From: Tubulanus polymorphus | Taxonomy: Eukaryota > Nemertea > Palaeonemertea > Tubulaniformes > Tubulanidae | Length of the DNA stretch: 64,000 nucleotides | Assembly (NCBI RefSeq): GCF_964204645.1 | Contig: NC_134029.1 | Location: 17,006,450 to 17,070,449 of the forward strand | Direction of reading: 5' to 3' | In this document: positions 11,101 through 20,336 of the stretch, piece after piece | Layout: each line of letters opens with the position of its first letter | Numbering within the stretch: the stretch's first letter is position 1 | Notes under the pieces: model-generated | Databases searched by the model: none | Told to the model about the DNA's origin: nothing | Seen by the model: only the letters and a program-made list of their open reading frames with translations | Program-made: the position numbers and the translations under genes

Positions 11101-12043
11101 TACATAGACATATTTCATTTAGTCAATCTAAGTGGTTAGAAAAATATATAGATTTTAACACCAAACAGAGAACTGAAGCTAAAACTGATTTCGACTAAAG
11201 ATTTCTTCAAGTTAATGAATAATGCATTCTATGGTAAGACTTGTGAAAATATTAGAAATAGAAATGATATTGAGTTAGTTAGTAATGGTAAAAGGATACG
11301 GCATTTACAATCATATCCTAAGTTTTTAGGTAACAGAATATTTGATGAAAATTTAGCCGCAGTTAAGATGTGAAGAACATCAATGAAATTTAATTAACCA
11401 ATCTATGTTGGAGCATCAGTTTTAGAATTATCAAAATTACTAATGTATGAATTCTATTATAATGTATTACAACCACTTTTTGGAAAAAAAATATAGAAAT
11501 ACTATATTTTGATACTGACAGTTACATATTAAAGATAAAAACTAATAACATATCTGATGATTTAAAAACATTAAAACATCATTATAATATAGTAATTATC
11601 CTAAAGATCATGAATTGTTTAGCAATGATAATAAAAAAGTTCCAGGGAAGTTTAAGGATGAATTAGGTGGCGAAGAAATGATTGAATTCATTGGTATTAG
11701 ATCTAAAATGTATTCATATAAAACTAAAGAACATGAAGCTAAAAAGTTAAAAGGAATAACCAAAAGTGTAGTAGAAAAGAATATTCATTTCAAAGATTAC
11801 ATCAATTGTATATTCAATGAAGAAGTTAGAAAACATAAGATGAGATGTTTAAGATCTGAAGATCATGAAATGTTTATTGAAGAAATTGAAAAGATAAGTC
11901 TAAACCCATTTGATGATAAAAGATATATTTTAGATGATGGAATTCATACAGTTGCTTATGGTTGCAATTTAGATGAATACTTAAAATTTAAAAGAGAAGA
12001 AACAAAAGAGAAGGAAATAATGAAAAGAATTCTAACGTGTTAA
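8129..12043 (+). pseudogene. polB: Protein-primed type DNA polymerase B of Polinton copy 1 (main part)
   Basis: Family B polymerase that would replicate the linear element. After a second zinc finger there is an N-terminal domain with DDKCFLWAIISCLHP and NHYMWIKQIDLF, a Cys/His pattern common in Polinton polymerases and possibly protease-like. A C2H2 finger (CRKC...H) follows. Exonuclease motifs are GDFES, NLSGYDAHLF and YLKSDVLLL. Between ExoI and ExoII lies an endonuclease-VII-like zinc module (CYYCEK ... KVRDHDHLNGKFRGAAHENCN). Polymerase motifs: NNLYGW (motif A), NNAFYGKT, and FDTDSYIL (motif C). Lesions: in-frame stops at 8595, 9585 and 11055, further stops near 11080 and 11200, and frameshifts near 11500-11600. 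The motif A aspartate is AAT (Asn) at 10710-10712, whereas copy 2 has GAT. Terminal Cys then stop at 12043 matches copy 2. Confidence 0.93.
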
Positions 12044-12072
12044 TCAAATTTTAATAAAAATATGTATTATAA

Positions 12073-12177
12073 ATGGAGAGTAAACAAGCACACAGTGAGA
12101 ACAACAAATTATTTCTAGATAGAATAAAAGATACTTCAAATGTCAAATCAGTAGATTATAAATTTAAGAAGAATTAA
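12073..12177 (+). CDS. 34-aa conserved peptide downstream of polymerase (copy 1)
   Basis: A short gene preceded by TATAAATG. It is conserved in copy 2 (50137-50238) with mostly amino-acid-preserving changes, ending KSVDYKFKK. It is lysine-rich and has no membrane segment. Function unknown. Conservation of frame, start and leader argue it is real. Confidence 0.55.
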   Translation: MESKQAHSENNKLFLDRIKDTSNVKSVDYKFKKN

Positions 12178-12185
12178 TAATCCAT

Positions 12186-12419
12186 ATGAAATATCTAATT
12201 ACAAATATTGATACAGTTACTAACAAATATGGAGATCAATTAGTTATACACTTAGAATATGAAGGATTAAAAGGAAATACATATAAATTCAGAACATATT
12301 TACCGGATAGATTTCATAGATTATCAAGTGAAGATATAGAAGAATTATGTTCTGGAGATTTCTATTTCGTATACAAAGGTAAGAATGAAAAAGGGCATCA
12401 TGAAATAGATTTCGAATAA
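12186..12419 (+). CDS. 77-aa Polinton protein, unknown function (copy 1)
   Basis: Intact small gene between the 34-aa peptide and the penton-like gene. The protein begins MKYLITNIDTVTNKYGDQ and looks like a compact beta-rich protein (alternating hydrophobic residues, a YKFRTYLPDRF segment, an acidic end). In copy 2 the reading frame is fully preserved but the ATG is changed to AAG at 50257. It lacks the TAAATG leader seen at its neighbours, so it may be translated from the upstream mRNA. I do not recognise the family. Confidence 0.6.
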   Translation: MKYLITNIDTVTNKYGDQLVIHLEYEGLKGNTYKFRTYLPDRFHRLSSEDIEELCSGDFYFVYKGKNEKGHHEIDFE

Positions 12420-12436
12420 GAAAATATGTAAAATAA

Positions 12437-13192
12437 ATGGTAGAATTAAAAGAATACAGAATATTTGTTGATTCTAGAAGACTTACAAATTATAAATCAC
12501 ATAATTTACGAGTACAATTAGATAGAGAATTCAAGAATTGTGTAGATTTAAAATTAGTTAATATAAGTTTATGTAATTCTTTTTATAATATATCGGATAA
12601 AACTTTTGAACATTGAGGGTTTATGATTTATATGAGAAATAAAGATAAATGGTTTCACATATTTTTAAAACCAGGATTATATAATTTAGAATCATTAGCG
12701 CAGGAAATTAATAGAAGAGCTCGGTTGAAAATCGGGGGCACTTCTGTATTCGAAATTAAATTTAATAAAATTGCTAGTACTAATAAAATTAGAATAAAGA
12801 TATCTAATGAACAACATAAATTTATGGTAAACAAACCACTGGCTAAAATGTTAGGAATTAAACCGCTTACAGTTACTGGAAACGCAGAAGGCAGCTCAAA
12901 TATAATACCTTTTACACACTTTTATATTTATTGCAATTTAATCGAGCCTACAAAAACTTTCGAAGCAACTAAAGAAACAATTTGTAGTTCTAATATACTA
13001 AATATTTTACCGCTAAAAAATTTTAAACAATTTGGAACTCAAATAAATTATAATTTAACAGAATGTGATTTTAAACCTTGCATTCCTCAATTTAATAATT
13101 TTAAATTAGAAATAAGAAATCACAATGGATATTTAATTGAATTGAATAACTTTCCTGTAATTTATGAATTAGTTATAAGATGTAGAGAGTAA
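12437..13192 (+). pseudogene. Penton-like minor capsid protein (copy 1), one in-frame stop
   Basis: The reading frame runs from ATG 12437 (leader AAATAAATG) to 13192, 251 codons, interrupted only by TGA at 12614. It begins MVELKEYRIFVDSR and ends with VIYELVIRCRE. The middle has the pattern LAQEINRRA ... PLAKMLGI ... SSNIIPFTHFYIYCNLI, which resembles the single-jelly-roll penton proteins of Polintons; this is a family judgement from pattern and position, not a search. The protein would occupy capsid vertices. In copy 2 the same gene is broken by frameshifts and then triplicated. Two independent decay histories indicate the ancestral gene was about 250 residues. Confidence 0.75.
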
Positions 13193-13194
13193 TT

Positions 13195-13211
13195 ATTTCA
13201 TTATATAAATG
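13195..13211 (+). promoter_or_regulatory. T-rich plus TATATAAATG gene-start signature
   Basis: ATTTCATTATATAAATG sits between the penton stop and the next ATG (13209), leaving only 16 bases. The same arrangement occurs before most plus-strand genes of both elements, for example 14238-14256, 14681-14698, 16021-16039 and 17777-17799. It resembles the TAAAT(G) initiator of poxvirus late promoters. Confidence 0.55.
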
Positions 13212-13562
13212 AATATAACTGTTGGACCGAGTATATGTTTTGGGTTTGATTTTAAACGTGAGAAAGAAATGAAATTTAACATTAATGATGTAATTACACA
13301 TATCAAAAATATTGCATTTTCTAATGAAACAACATTTGAGTATGAAACAACAATAGATAAAGAAACTTTTAATGTAGAAAAGATTACTAATTTAATTAGA
13401 GAATCTTTAAGATTTTATGAATTAGATGAAGATTTTATCATCGATGATATTAAAAAAATAATAATTGAAATATATACAAATGAAACTAGTAATGAAATAA
13501 ATGTTGAATTAATCGTAAATAAGTTAACTAAATATTTTGATGATAGTAATTTTTTTGATTAA
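13209..13562 (+). CDS. 117-aa Polinton protein, unknown function (copy 1)
   Basis: Intact gene with a TATATAAATG leader. The protein is acidic and helical, beginning MNITVGPSICFGFDFKREKE and ending YFDDSNFFD. It has no membrane segment or known motif. Copy 2 has a 118-residue version three times (in the triplicated block) with few substitutions. Located between capsid and membrane protein genes, it is probably a structural or assembly protein, but that is inference from position only. Confidence 0.65.
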   Translation: MNITVGPSICFGFDFKREKEMKFNINDVITHIKNIAFSNETTFEYETTIDKETFNVEKITNLIRESLRFYELDEDFIIDDIKKIIIEIYTNETSNEINVELIVNKLTKYFDDSNFFD

Positions 13563-13565
13563 TAA

Positions 13566-13787
13566 ATGAGTGATAATAAGTGGATAATAACTGGATTATA
13601 TAATGGAGCATTACTATCAGTTGGAACTGTTGGTTATTCAATGGTATTAAAAAAAGTATTCAAAATGGGAAGTGTTAATGTTGATAGATTTGATATAAAT
13701 GATATTTTAAAATTAACATTAGCAGTTACTTTATCTAATTTAACTATTGATTATTTAGAAAAACAAAAATATATTCCTCCCATATAA
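13566..13787 (+). CDS. 73-aa small membrane-associated Polinton protein (copy 1)
   Basis: Starts three bases after the previous stop codon (GATTAATAAATG). It has two hydrophobic stretches, LYNGALLSVGTVGYSMVL and ILKLTLAVTLSNLTI, followed by YLEKQKYIPPI. Small proteins of this form, with a glycine-rich membrane segment and a charged C-terminus, are common in Polintons and may be virion membrane or minor structural components. The gene is intact here and present three times in copy 2. Confidence 0.65.
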   Translation: MSDNKWIITGLYNGALLSVGTVGYSMVLKKVFKMGSVNVDRFDINDILKLTLAVTLSNLTIDYLEKQKYIPPI

Positions 13788-13811
13788 ATGCATAATTATT
13801 TTACTAAATAA

Positions 13812-14234
13812 ATCGCTTCTGCAGTTATAACTATTATAGGATCGGCAATTGTTAACGCTTTAGCATTTACTGGTGGTGGTTATTTATTCAAGCATATTGA
13901 TAAAAATAGTTCAATAGGAGAACAAAGAAGACATAACTTAGCATTAGAGAAATACAATAAAGCAGCAGAAGAATACAGAGAAAAACGACAAAACTATATG
14001 GATTATATTAACAAGGAATTATATGATCAGAAGATTTCACATAGAGATTTTCAATCAGTTGATGATGCCATGAGTTTATATAACGCGGTAACCAATAAAG
14101 AAAAATTACATCTATACAAACCTAAATTATCAGATTATTATACCCCAAGTAAAGAACAACAGAAATATGAAATAATATGGATTTTAGGTGGAACAGTTAT
14201 TGTTATATTTGTTGCTTATAAGTTTACTAATTAG
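13812..14234 (+). pseudogene. 140-aa membrane protein with coiled middle, start codon lost (copy 1)
   Basis: The frame is open over 140 codons but the first codon is ATC instead of the ATG present in copy 2 (54656). The N-terminus is hydrophobic (IITIIGSAIVNALAF, GGGYLF). A charged helix follows with RQNYMDYINKELYDQKISHR and the motif SDYYTPS. A C-terminal membrane segment is present (WILGGTVIVIFVAYKF). This layout is a frequent Polinton gene of unknown role. An internal ATG at 13998 leaves only the last 78 residues. Confidence 0.65.
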
Positions 14235-14253
14235 TAATTTTTTTGCTAAATAA

Positions 14254-14679
14254 ATGGAAGATAATATTGATATCATTCCTCATGATATCAGTAAAACTAA
14301 ATTAAAAATATATTTAGAAAAACAAATATTAGAATTTGAAAGTGACTTAAAAGTTAAAAAGAAAAAATATTTAAAATCTAAAATTATATATTATTTGATT
14401 ATAAGTGGTTCGGTTACAATTAGTTCTGTAATAACATTTCTAGCAATATTCAGCCCATTAACACCTTTAGCTATATCAATTGGTGTATTAGGATTAAGTT
14501 CAAGTGTTTTAACTGGTATAAGTTCAAAATTAAATATAAAAAGTAATAAAGAAAAAATTAAAACTAATATAAAAGAAATTAATAAATTAAAGAATACACT
14601 AGATTATATAATAAGTTTAAATGGTCATATAACAGTTGAAGAACAAGATAAATTATTAAAAGACTTAATAAATTATTAA
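14254..14679 (+). CDS. 141-aa two-helix membrane protein (copy 1)
   Basis: Intact gene with T-run and AAATAAATG leader. A lysine-rich coiled N-terminal region (residues 1-45) is followed by a hairpin of two membrane segments at about 46-90 (LIISGSVTISSVITFLAIF and LAISIGVLGLSSSVLTGI), then a second helical region. The same protein is frameshifted in copy 2. Family and function are not recognised beyond repeated presence in this element type. Confidence 0.65.
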   Translation: MEDNIDIIPHDISKTKLKIYLEKQILEFESDLKVKKKKYLKSKIIYYLIISGSVTISSVITFLAIFSPLTPLAISIGVLGLSSSVLTGISSKLNIKSNKEKIKTNIKEINKLKNTLDYIISLNGHITVEEQDKLLKDLINY

Positions 14680-14695
14680 TTTTTTAATTATATAA

Positions 14696-16020
14696 ATGGT
14701 AGATAGTTTTCCAAAAGCTTTCCAATATAATAAATCAATTAAATATAATATTCCAGCAATAGCTTTTAATAAAGATATTACATATAGAAATGAAGTTTTA
14801 GATTCATTAATTGATTTATATATTTATGTTACTGAAAGTTATAATTTTCATGTAAAGATGGAAAATATATTTCATGTGTATACAATTAATTTCAAAAATT
14901 CAAATGAGGCAATACAATGGTTATTAAAATCTAATATGAAGTATTGGAAGAACCAATTAAATTTTGCTGTTTATTGCGCAACAACAGGATGTGGAATTAG
15001 TTGGAATGATCATTTAAACAAACCAAGTTTACCATTGATGTTATCACTTCATACAGATTTCATACATATTTTCAAATAAAATTAATATTAGATGAATTAG
15101 AATGTCCTTTACCAGGTTCAAAATATTTTAAAGAATTGAATAATAATATTAATTTTTCTAAGTTTTATAAAATATGTTATGAATTTAATATTAATTCAAA
15201 TAAAGATTTTAGAGCAAAAATTGGAACAATGGGTGGATTAGGAATATTGTATACTAAAGAATTTGGAAAAATAATGACAAATTCAGATATAAGAACACTA
15301 AATTGGAATGAATTACCAAAATATTATAATAATATACAACAACAAAATAATAATGGTTGGGTTTATTTCATTTTAGAAAATAGTGAAGGTTTTACTAAAG
15401 CTGGAATACAAAGAATAAATCAATCTATTAGAACTTATTTGATATGTATTTTAGGTGCGCAAGTTGAAACAAGATCCCCAATAATTGGAAATGATAACAC
15501 TTCATTCGATGCGCAGAAACAATTCAAAGTATTATTTGAAGATTCAATTCATAATGATAAAAATAGATCTATTCCAGAAAACAATGTAAGATATCAAAAT
15601 TATTTAGATAAATCACATATTAGATTAAATTATTGTATAGGCCCTAATCTATTTATTTCTAATGATTTAGTATTAAAGATGGGAAATATAATTGGTTATA
15701 ATAATCTAATTAAAACTGCACCAATAAATAATTCATTTGGATTAAATGATATAAATAAAAAGATAATTACTGCTCCAAAATTAATGGAAGGTGAAAAAAA
15801 TAAAAAACATATTCAATCAACAGAAACTAAAACTAAGAATATTAAATTAAATAATGATTCTAAAATAAAAGATTACAATACATCAGAAAATATTAGAACT
15901 GATAATATTCAACATGATATAATTAGAACTGATAATGATAATAAATCCCATGAAAATACTAAATTAGCTATAACTTGTATAGGAATTGTTATAGGAGGAA
16001 AATCATATTTTAAATTTTAA
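14696..16020 (+). pseudogene. About 440-aa Polinton protein with C-terminal membrane anchor, frameshifted (copy 1)
   Basis: The start at 14696 has a TATATAAATG leader. The frame shifts near 15045-15055, where two bases differ from copy 2, and then runs open to 16020. A conserved block NFAVYCATTGCGISWNDH lies near residue 100. The second half is a soluble region rich in Asn/Lys, and the C-terminus is a predicted membrane segment (LAITCIGIVIGG). I do not recognise an enzyme; the Cys and His in the conserved block do not match the adenain-type protease pattern. Copy 2 retains the frame but lacks the ATG. A membrane or capsid-associated role is inference. Confidence 0.65.
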
Positions 16021-16039
16021 TTTTTTTATTATATAAATG
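16021..16039 (+). promoter_or_regulatory. T7 run plus TATATAAATG gene-start signature
   Basis: Directly after a TAA stop come TTTTTTT, ATTATATAA and ATG. The same form precedes the major capsid gene at 17797 and its counterpart at 58609. Confidence 0.55.
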
Positions 16040-17776
16040 GATGTAGAAGGAGGTGGAGAAGATATTGGAATGGATAATTTTGATGAACCTGGCATAACTG
16101 ATGAACAACAACCTGATTTTAGTGAAACAAGTTTTAATGATGATAATAAAACAGCATATAACAATAATTTAAATAATGATGAAGATGATGATGATTTTGA
16201 TGATGATGATTATGATGGAATTAATTCCGAATTACGTGAAAAATTAATCAAATATTTAAAAGCTCCTGAAAGTGGTAGAATTAGAAACAACTAGAACAGA
16301 AAGAAAAGAATTTATGAAACTATTAGAAAAACAACAAGAAAAATATCCTGATAAACCTATGGAATTATATAGAATGAAATCTAGAGTAACAGATACAATT
16401 GTTAACGAATTATTACCAAAAGTTGTAATAGATGAAATTGATTCAGAAGGTGTTGTAGAACAAATTTTAAAAGATGACCCATTTTTCATGAATAATTTAG
16501 AATTTAAAAATGATTCATGGTATTATAATCTTGAATTAAATAGGAATATTGTAACAATTCAATTATCTAGAATGGGTCAAGAAAATATTTTTGAACCTGG
16601 AATGCGAGCATTATCTACAATTGAAGGTTCAAAAGGTGGTAGAGAATTTCTCAGAATTATATGGAATGCACTCGATAGAATAAATAAAGAAGAACCAATT
16701 CCTATTATTGATGTAAACAAATATTCACCATTTAAAAATCCAAATCCAAATCCTACTTTTGTTTATCCAGAAACTGATGAAGATTTTGCAAATCGATTAG
16801 ATAAATTAAGAAATTCAACACCAGAAACATCGAGAAGAGACACTCAACAAATTGATAATGATTCAAGTCAATTACAATTATCATTAGAAAAACAAATTGA
16901 TAGTTTAAGAGATTCAGAAGAACTGATGAATAGTATATCAGATACACCCGATCCTGAAACTGGAATAAATCGAATACAATCTTTACTAGAAAAAGGATTA
17001 CTTGATTTAACTGATGATGAATTAGAGGCATATCCTGAACAAACACGTAGAGAAATTAAAGGTATGCAAGAATCGGCTGATAAAATTGCGAATGAAAAAA
17101 GTATAAGAGATATTGAAATTAGAAATTTAGAAAAAGAATTAACTGATAAAAATAAAGAAATAGAACAATTAAAGTCTGATCTTGATCGTCAAATAATTGA
17201 TGAAATATAGAATATAGGCAAAAAGAATTACGTTTAGAAAAAGAAATTAATAATTTAAAAGATAATTTAGAAGTACAAAAAGAAGAAATTAATTCATTAT
17301 TAAAATCATATGATTATAATATTAATAGATTAAAAGTTATTTTTAAAGATTTGTTGATAAAACCAAATTCTGAAATATCATTGAAAGATAGAATAAAATT
17401 ATTATTTAAGTTAGAAGGTATAACAATTCTTTCAATTCTAACAGCTGTAACTATGTTATTTACAACAATTGGTTTAGCTATATCAAATTCACTGAAATCT
17501 ACTCCTACTCCAAATAAACCAGATAAACCCCCAGATAATAATAATTCTATACAAGATAAAGTAAAGGATGGTTTAAAGAAATTAGCAAAATATTTATGGG
17601 AACTATCGAAAAAATCCGCTGCAGCATTACCAGGAATTATTGCATCAATTGTTGGTTTTATATTGAAATCTGCAGGAAACATTATTAACTTTGCTGCTGA
17701 ACATATTATTTTATTTTTAATTACAGTTGTAAGTGCTATTATTTTTGGATTAGTAAACATGATTAAAAATAAATAA
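16037..17776 (+). pseudogene. About 575-aa acidic, coiled, membrane-anchored protein, frameshifted (copy 1)
   Basis: Starts with an acidic, disordered region (runs of Asp, residues 45-65), then a conserved block ELREKLIKYL ... RRERKEF in the other copy, then a long coiled coil. The C-terminal part has membrane segments (ILSILTAVTMLFTTIGLAI, ALPGIIASIVGFIL, IILFLITVVSAIIFGLV) separated by a Pro-rich PTPNKPDKPP linker. Lesions are a frame change near 16275-16290, a TAG at 17208 and a further frame change before 17351. It lies directly upstream of the major capsid gene and is the largest non-enzymatic protein of the element. Function unknown; possibly an internal virion membrane protein. Confidence 0.7.
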
Positions 17777-17799
17777 TTAATTTTTTTGTTAAATAAATG
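17777..17799 (+). promoter_or_regulatory. Gene-start signature of the major capsid gene
   Basis: TTAATTTTTTTGTTAAATAAATG; almost identical before the copy 2 capsid gene (58590-58611), although the coding sequences around it have decayed. Confidence 0.55.
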
Positions 17800-19044
17800 A
17801 GTGGGAGTTATATCAATCCTTCTAAGAATCATAGAATATCTAATGCTATTAAAGCAGAAAGATCACATCATATAATTACTCATAACCCTTCTTATATTAA
17901 TCCTGATGAAACTTTATATGTTAGAATTCCGAGATTAACACAAAATACTTTTCATGTTCCAAATAGTATTTATTTATCAGCCGATATAAAAGTAATCGGT
18001 AATAATAATAATTATGTTGTTGATAATGTTGGAAGATATTTGATTAAAAAATTAACAATTAAGATTGGTCCAGAAACAGTTTTCTCATTAGATGATTATA
18101 ATTCATTTATGCATTATAAAGATTTATGGTTAACTAAAGAAAATAGAAATAATATGATATTTCAAGGCATCCAATCAGAAAACCAAAATAAATTAAGATC
18201 AGAAGCACATAATGCAATATCAACTAATGCTGTAGATAAATTGATAAAAAGTATATATGGAAGCAAATATAAAATTCCATTAGACTTTGAATTGATAAAT
18301 AACAATGCACCTTTATATAAATACGCAATTCAAGAAGACGTTATATTCGAAATAACATTTGCTCCTGTTAATGAAATTGTAATATCTAGCGTTAATAAAG
18401 ATATGAGTTATAAATTATCGAATATATGTTTAGAATATGATACAGTAACTGATGAAAATATTTCAAGTATAATTCAAACTAAATACAATCAAGGATTTTC
18501 ATTATTATATGATTATATTGATAAATTTAAAACCGTAACTATTAATGCAAATGATGAAATTATTAATGAGAATATTAACTTCCCAAGAAGATCTATTAAA
18601 GGTATATTAATATTTTTTACCATTGCAACATATTCTAATGGTGCAATAAATGTTGATAATTATTATAATCCTGAAATAACAAAAGTAGAAATAACTATCG
18701 AAGGAATAGCAAATAAAATATTTTGTCAAGGAATGAGAATGATTGATCAATGGCCAGAAATTAGAAAACATTTTATGAATGAAAAAGTAAAATCATCTGA
18801 AAATTGTAATATTAATCAAATTGATTATTATACCGGTAATAAATATGCATTATGGTTAGATTTTAGAACAACAGAGGATAATTCATTACATGGTTCTGGA
18901 AAAAAATTACAGAACACTAAAGATGGAATACAATTATTCATGACAAAGAATAAAGGAATCAAAAATTTCAAAATGCACATTTATATTATATCTGACGCGC
19001 AATTAAATATTGTAAATTCTCAATTGAATAGTGTTATGTATTAA
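17797..19044 (+). CDS. Major capsid protein, double jelly roll (copy 1, intact)
   Basis: A 415-residue protein matching the Polinton/adintovirus MCP pattern: an N-terminal SGSYINPSKNHR arm, ETLYVRIPRLTQNTF with a following IYLSADIKV strand, GRYLIKKLTIKIG, then MHYKDLWLTKENRNNM and KIPLDFELINNNAPLY, and a second barrel from about residue 235. Known double-jelly-roll capsid proteins trimerise to build icosahedral shells. This is the only large copy 1 gene with no visible lesion, and it contains the 3' third that is missing in copy 2. Its leader is a T-run followed by AAATAAATG. Intactness could mean recent loss of constraint or chance. Confidence 0.88.
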   Translation: MSGSYINPSKNHRISNAIKAERSHHIITHNPSYINPDETLYVRIPRLTQNTFHVPNSIYLSADIKVIGNNNNYVVDNVGRYLIKKLTIKIGPETVFSLDDYNSFMHYKDLWLTKENRNNMIFQGIQSENQNKLRSEAHNAISTNAVDKLIKSIYGSKYKIPLDFELINNNAPLYKYAIQEDVIFEITFAPVNEIVISSVNKDMSYKLSNICLEYDTVTDENISSIIQTKYNQGFSLLYDYIDKFKTVTINANDEIINENINFPRRSIKGILIFFTIATYSNGAINVDNYYNPEITKVEITIEGIANKIFCQGMRMIDQWPEIRKHFMNEKVKSSENCNINQIDYYTGNKYALWLDFRTTEDNSLHGSGKKLQNTKDGIQLFMTKNKGIKNFKMHIYIISDAQLNIVNSQLNSVMY

Positions 19045-19076
19045 AATTTTAACTTTGATAAAAACTTATATAATAA

Positions 19077-19535
19077 ATGGAAGGAGGTAAAGTATATAAA
19101 CATATTCCATACATCGATACACATGAAAATAATGATGGTTTATATTATGTAATACCTTGTAATATAGCTTTGATATTTGATCCTATTTTCAAAATTTATA
19201 AAACTAAACTAATAGCAATCGATAATAATAAAAGTGGTGTTGTTGATAATTTAAGTAATGTAATTGATAATAATGTAATACCTTCTACATCTAATAATGC
19301 AATACCTTCTACATCTAATAATGTAATACCTACTACATCTAATAATGTAATACCTTCTACATCTAATAACGTAATACCTTCTACATCTAATAATGTAATA
19401 CCTTCTACATCTAATAATGCAATAATATTAAATGTTAGTGAAAATAGAAATTATTGTGATTATTGTAAAGGTGAATTTTCAAACGCTCCATCAAATTGGA
19501 ATAATCATATGAATACAAATTCACATATTACTTAA
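19077..19535 (+). CDS. Zinc-finger protein with octapeptide repeats (copy 1, variable locus)
   Basis: A 152-codon frame with leader TATAATAAATG. Residues about 64-115 are six near-perfect copies of an eight-residue unit (VIPSTSNN type). The C-terminus has a C2H2-like finger, CDYCKGEF ... HMNTNSH. The frame ends at 19535; the next frame (19537-19998) is open and continues without a start, so the original gene probably read through and has suffered a frameshift. Copy 2 has a different zinc-finger gene at this place. It lies between the capsid gene and the convergent strand switch, a typical position for accessory genes. Confidence 0.55.
   Translation: MEGGKVYKHIPYIDTHENNDGLYYVIPCNIALIFDPIFKIYKTKLIAIDNNKSGVVDNLSNVIDNNVIPSTSNNAIPSTSNNVIPTTSNNVIPSTSNNVIPSTSNNVIPSTSNNAIILNVSENRNYCDYCKGEFSNAPSNWNNHMNTNSHIT
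19269..19418 (+). repeat. 24-bp minisatellite encoding VIPSTSNN
   Basis: Six copies of a 24-bp unit (AATAATGTAATACCTTCTAC plus ATCT) in frame inside the zinc-finger gene. Copies differ by single bases (GCA for GTA, ACT for TCT). No counterpart in copy 2. Confidence 0.85.
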
Positions 19536-19536
19536 T

Positions 19537-19998
19537 GTTATAAAACGTGTTGGTTTAAGAGAATTTATAGAACACCCATTTAGATATGTTACAAAGTTTG
19601 TTTCAAATCAAAAAGTAAATGGTAAAGAATTATATGAAGATTTATTATTAGCAACACCTAATAAAGATAAATTAGATTTAACCGATGCTATTAAATTAGA
19701 ATCAAACATTGTAAATGAAATATTAGGAGCAAACACTAATAAAGATAATAATGAAAATGGTGCCGTATGGCACCCACATGGTGATATAGTTACAGGAAAG
19801 CGCATTGATAATAAAGATTCTATGAAACTTAAATCAGAAAATAAAGATATAGTTGAGATGACTAATAAGTATATCAATAAACCAATTATTTATGAAGATA
19901 CGGTAGAGCATTTGAATAAATTGTTAGGGTCTGATGATGAATTGGAGAGTGATGATGAAAGTGATTCAGAAAGTAATTATCTAACACTCAAAAAGTAA
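19537..19998 (+). pseudogene. Acidic C-terminal fragment of the zinc-finger gene (copy 1)
   Basis: An open frame of about 150 codons without a Met start, directly following the previous gene in another frame. It contains REFIEHPFRYVTKF, GAVWHPHGDIVTGKR and an acidic tail with serines (LGSDDELESDDESDSES), ending at TAA 19996-19998. Codon use matches the neighbouring genes. It is best read as the 3' part of the zinc-finger gene after a frameshift. Function unknown. Confidence 0.5.
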
Positions 19999-20336
19999 TA
20001 AAGGTTGAAAATTGTATAAAATAATAGTAAATAAAAAAGGGGGTTTTAAGTATTAAGGTATCTAATACGTATTTAATACATATCTAATACGTATTTAATA
20101 CATATTATTTGAAAATACCTTAAATTATATTTCTTTTTTAAATTTATATTGAAACCCCAGAAATAATAAATAACCTTTATTATTTTCAAACTTATTCATA
20201 TATTAGTTGAAAAAAATAAAAATAAATTGGTTGAAAATTGTATGAATAATATTTATTTAAAAAATGGGGTATTAATGTATTTAATACGTATCTAATACGT
20301 ATTTAAAACGTATTAGATAGATAGATATATAAATAG
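19999..20336. terminator. Convergent intergenic region with TACGTA palindrome repeats (copy 1)
   Basis: Plus- and minus-strand genes converge here. The region holds repeated CTAATACGTATTTAATACATA units (20065-20105) and inverted relatives near 20275-20325, all with a TACGTA core, able to fold into stems. Copy 2 has different hairpins at the same place. Likely a bidirectional transcript end or a structural site; this is inference. Confidence 0.45.

Noticed and set aside
14696-15079. Adenain-type maturation protease in the CATTGCG gene
   Set aside because: A conserved Cys is present, but the His-Asp/Glu-Cys order and spacing of adenain are not seen.
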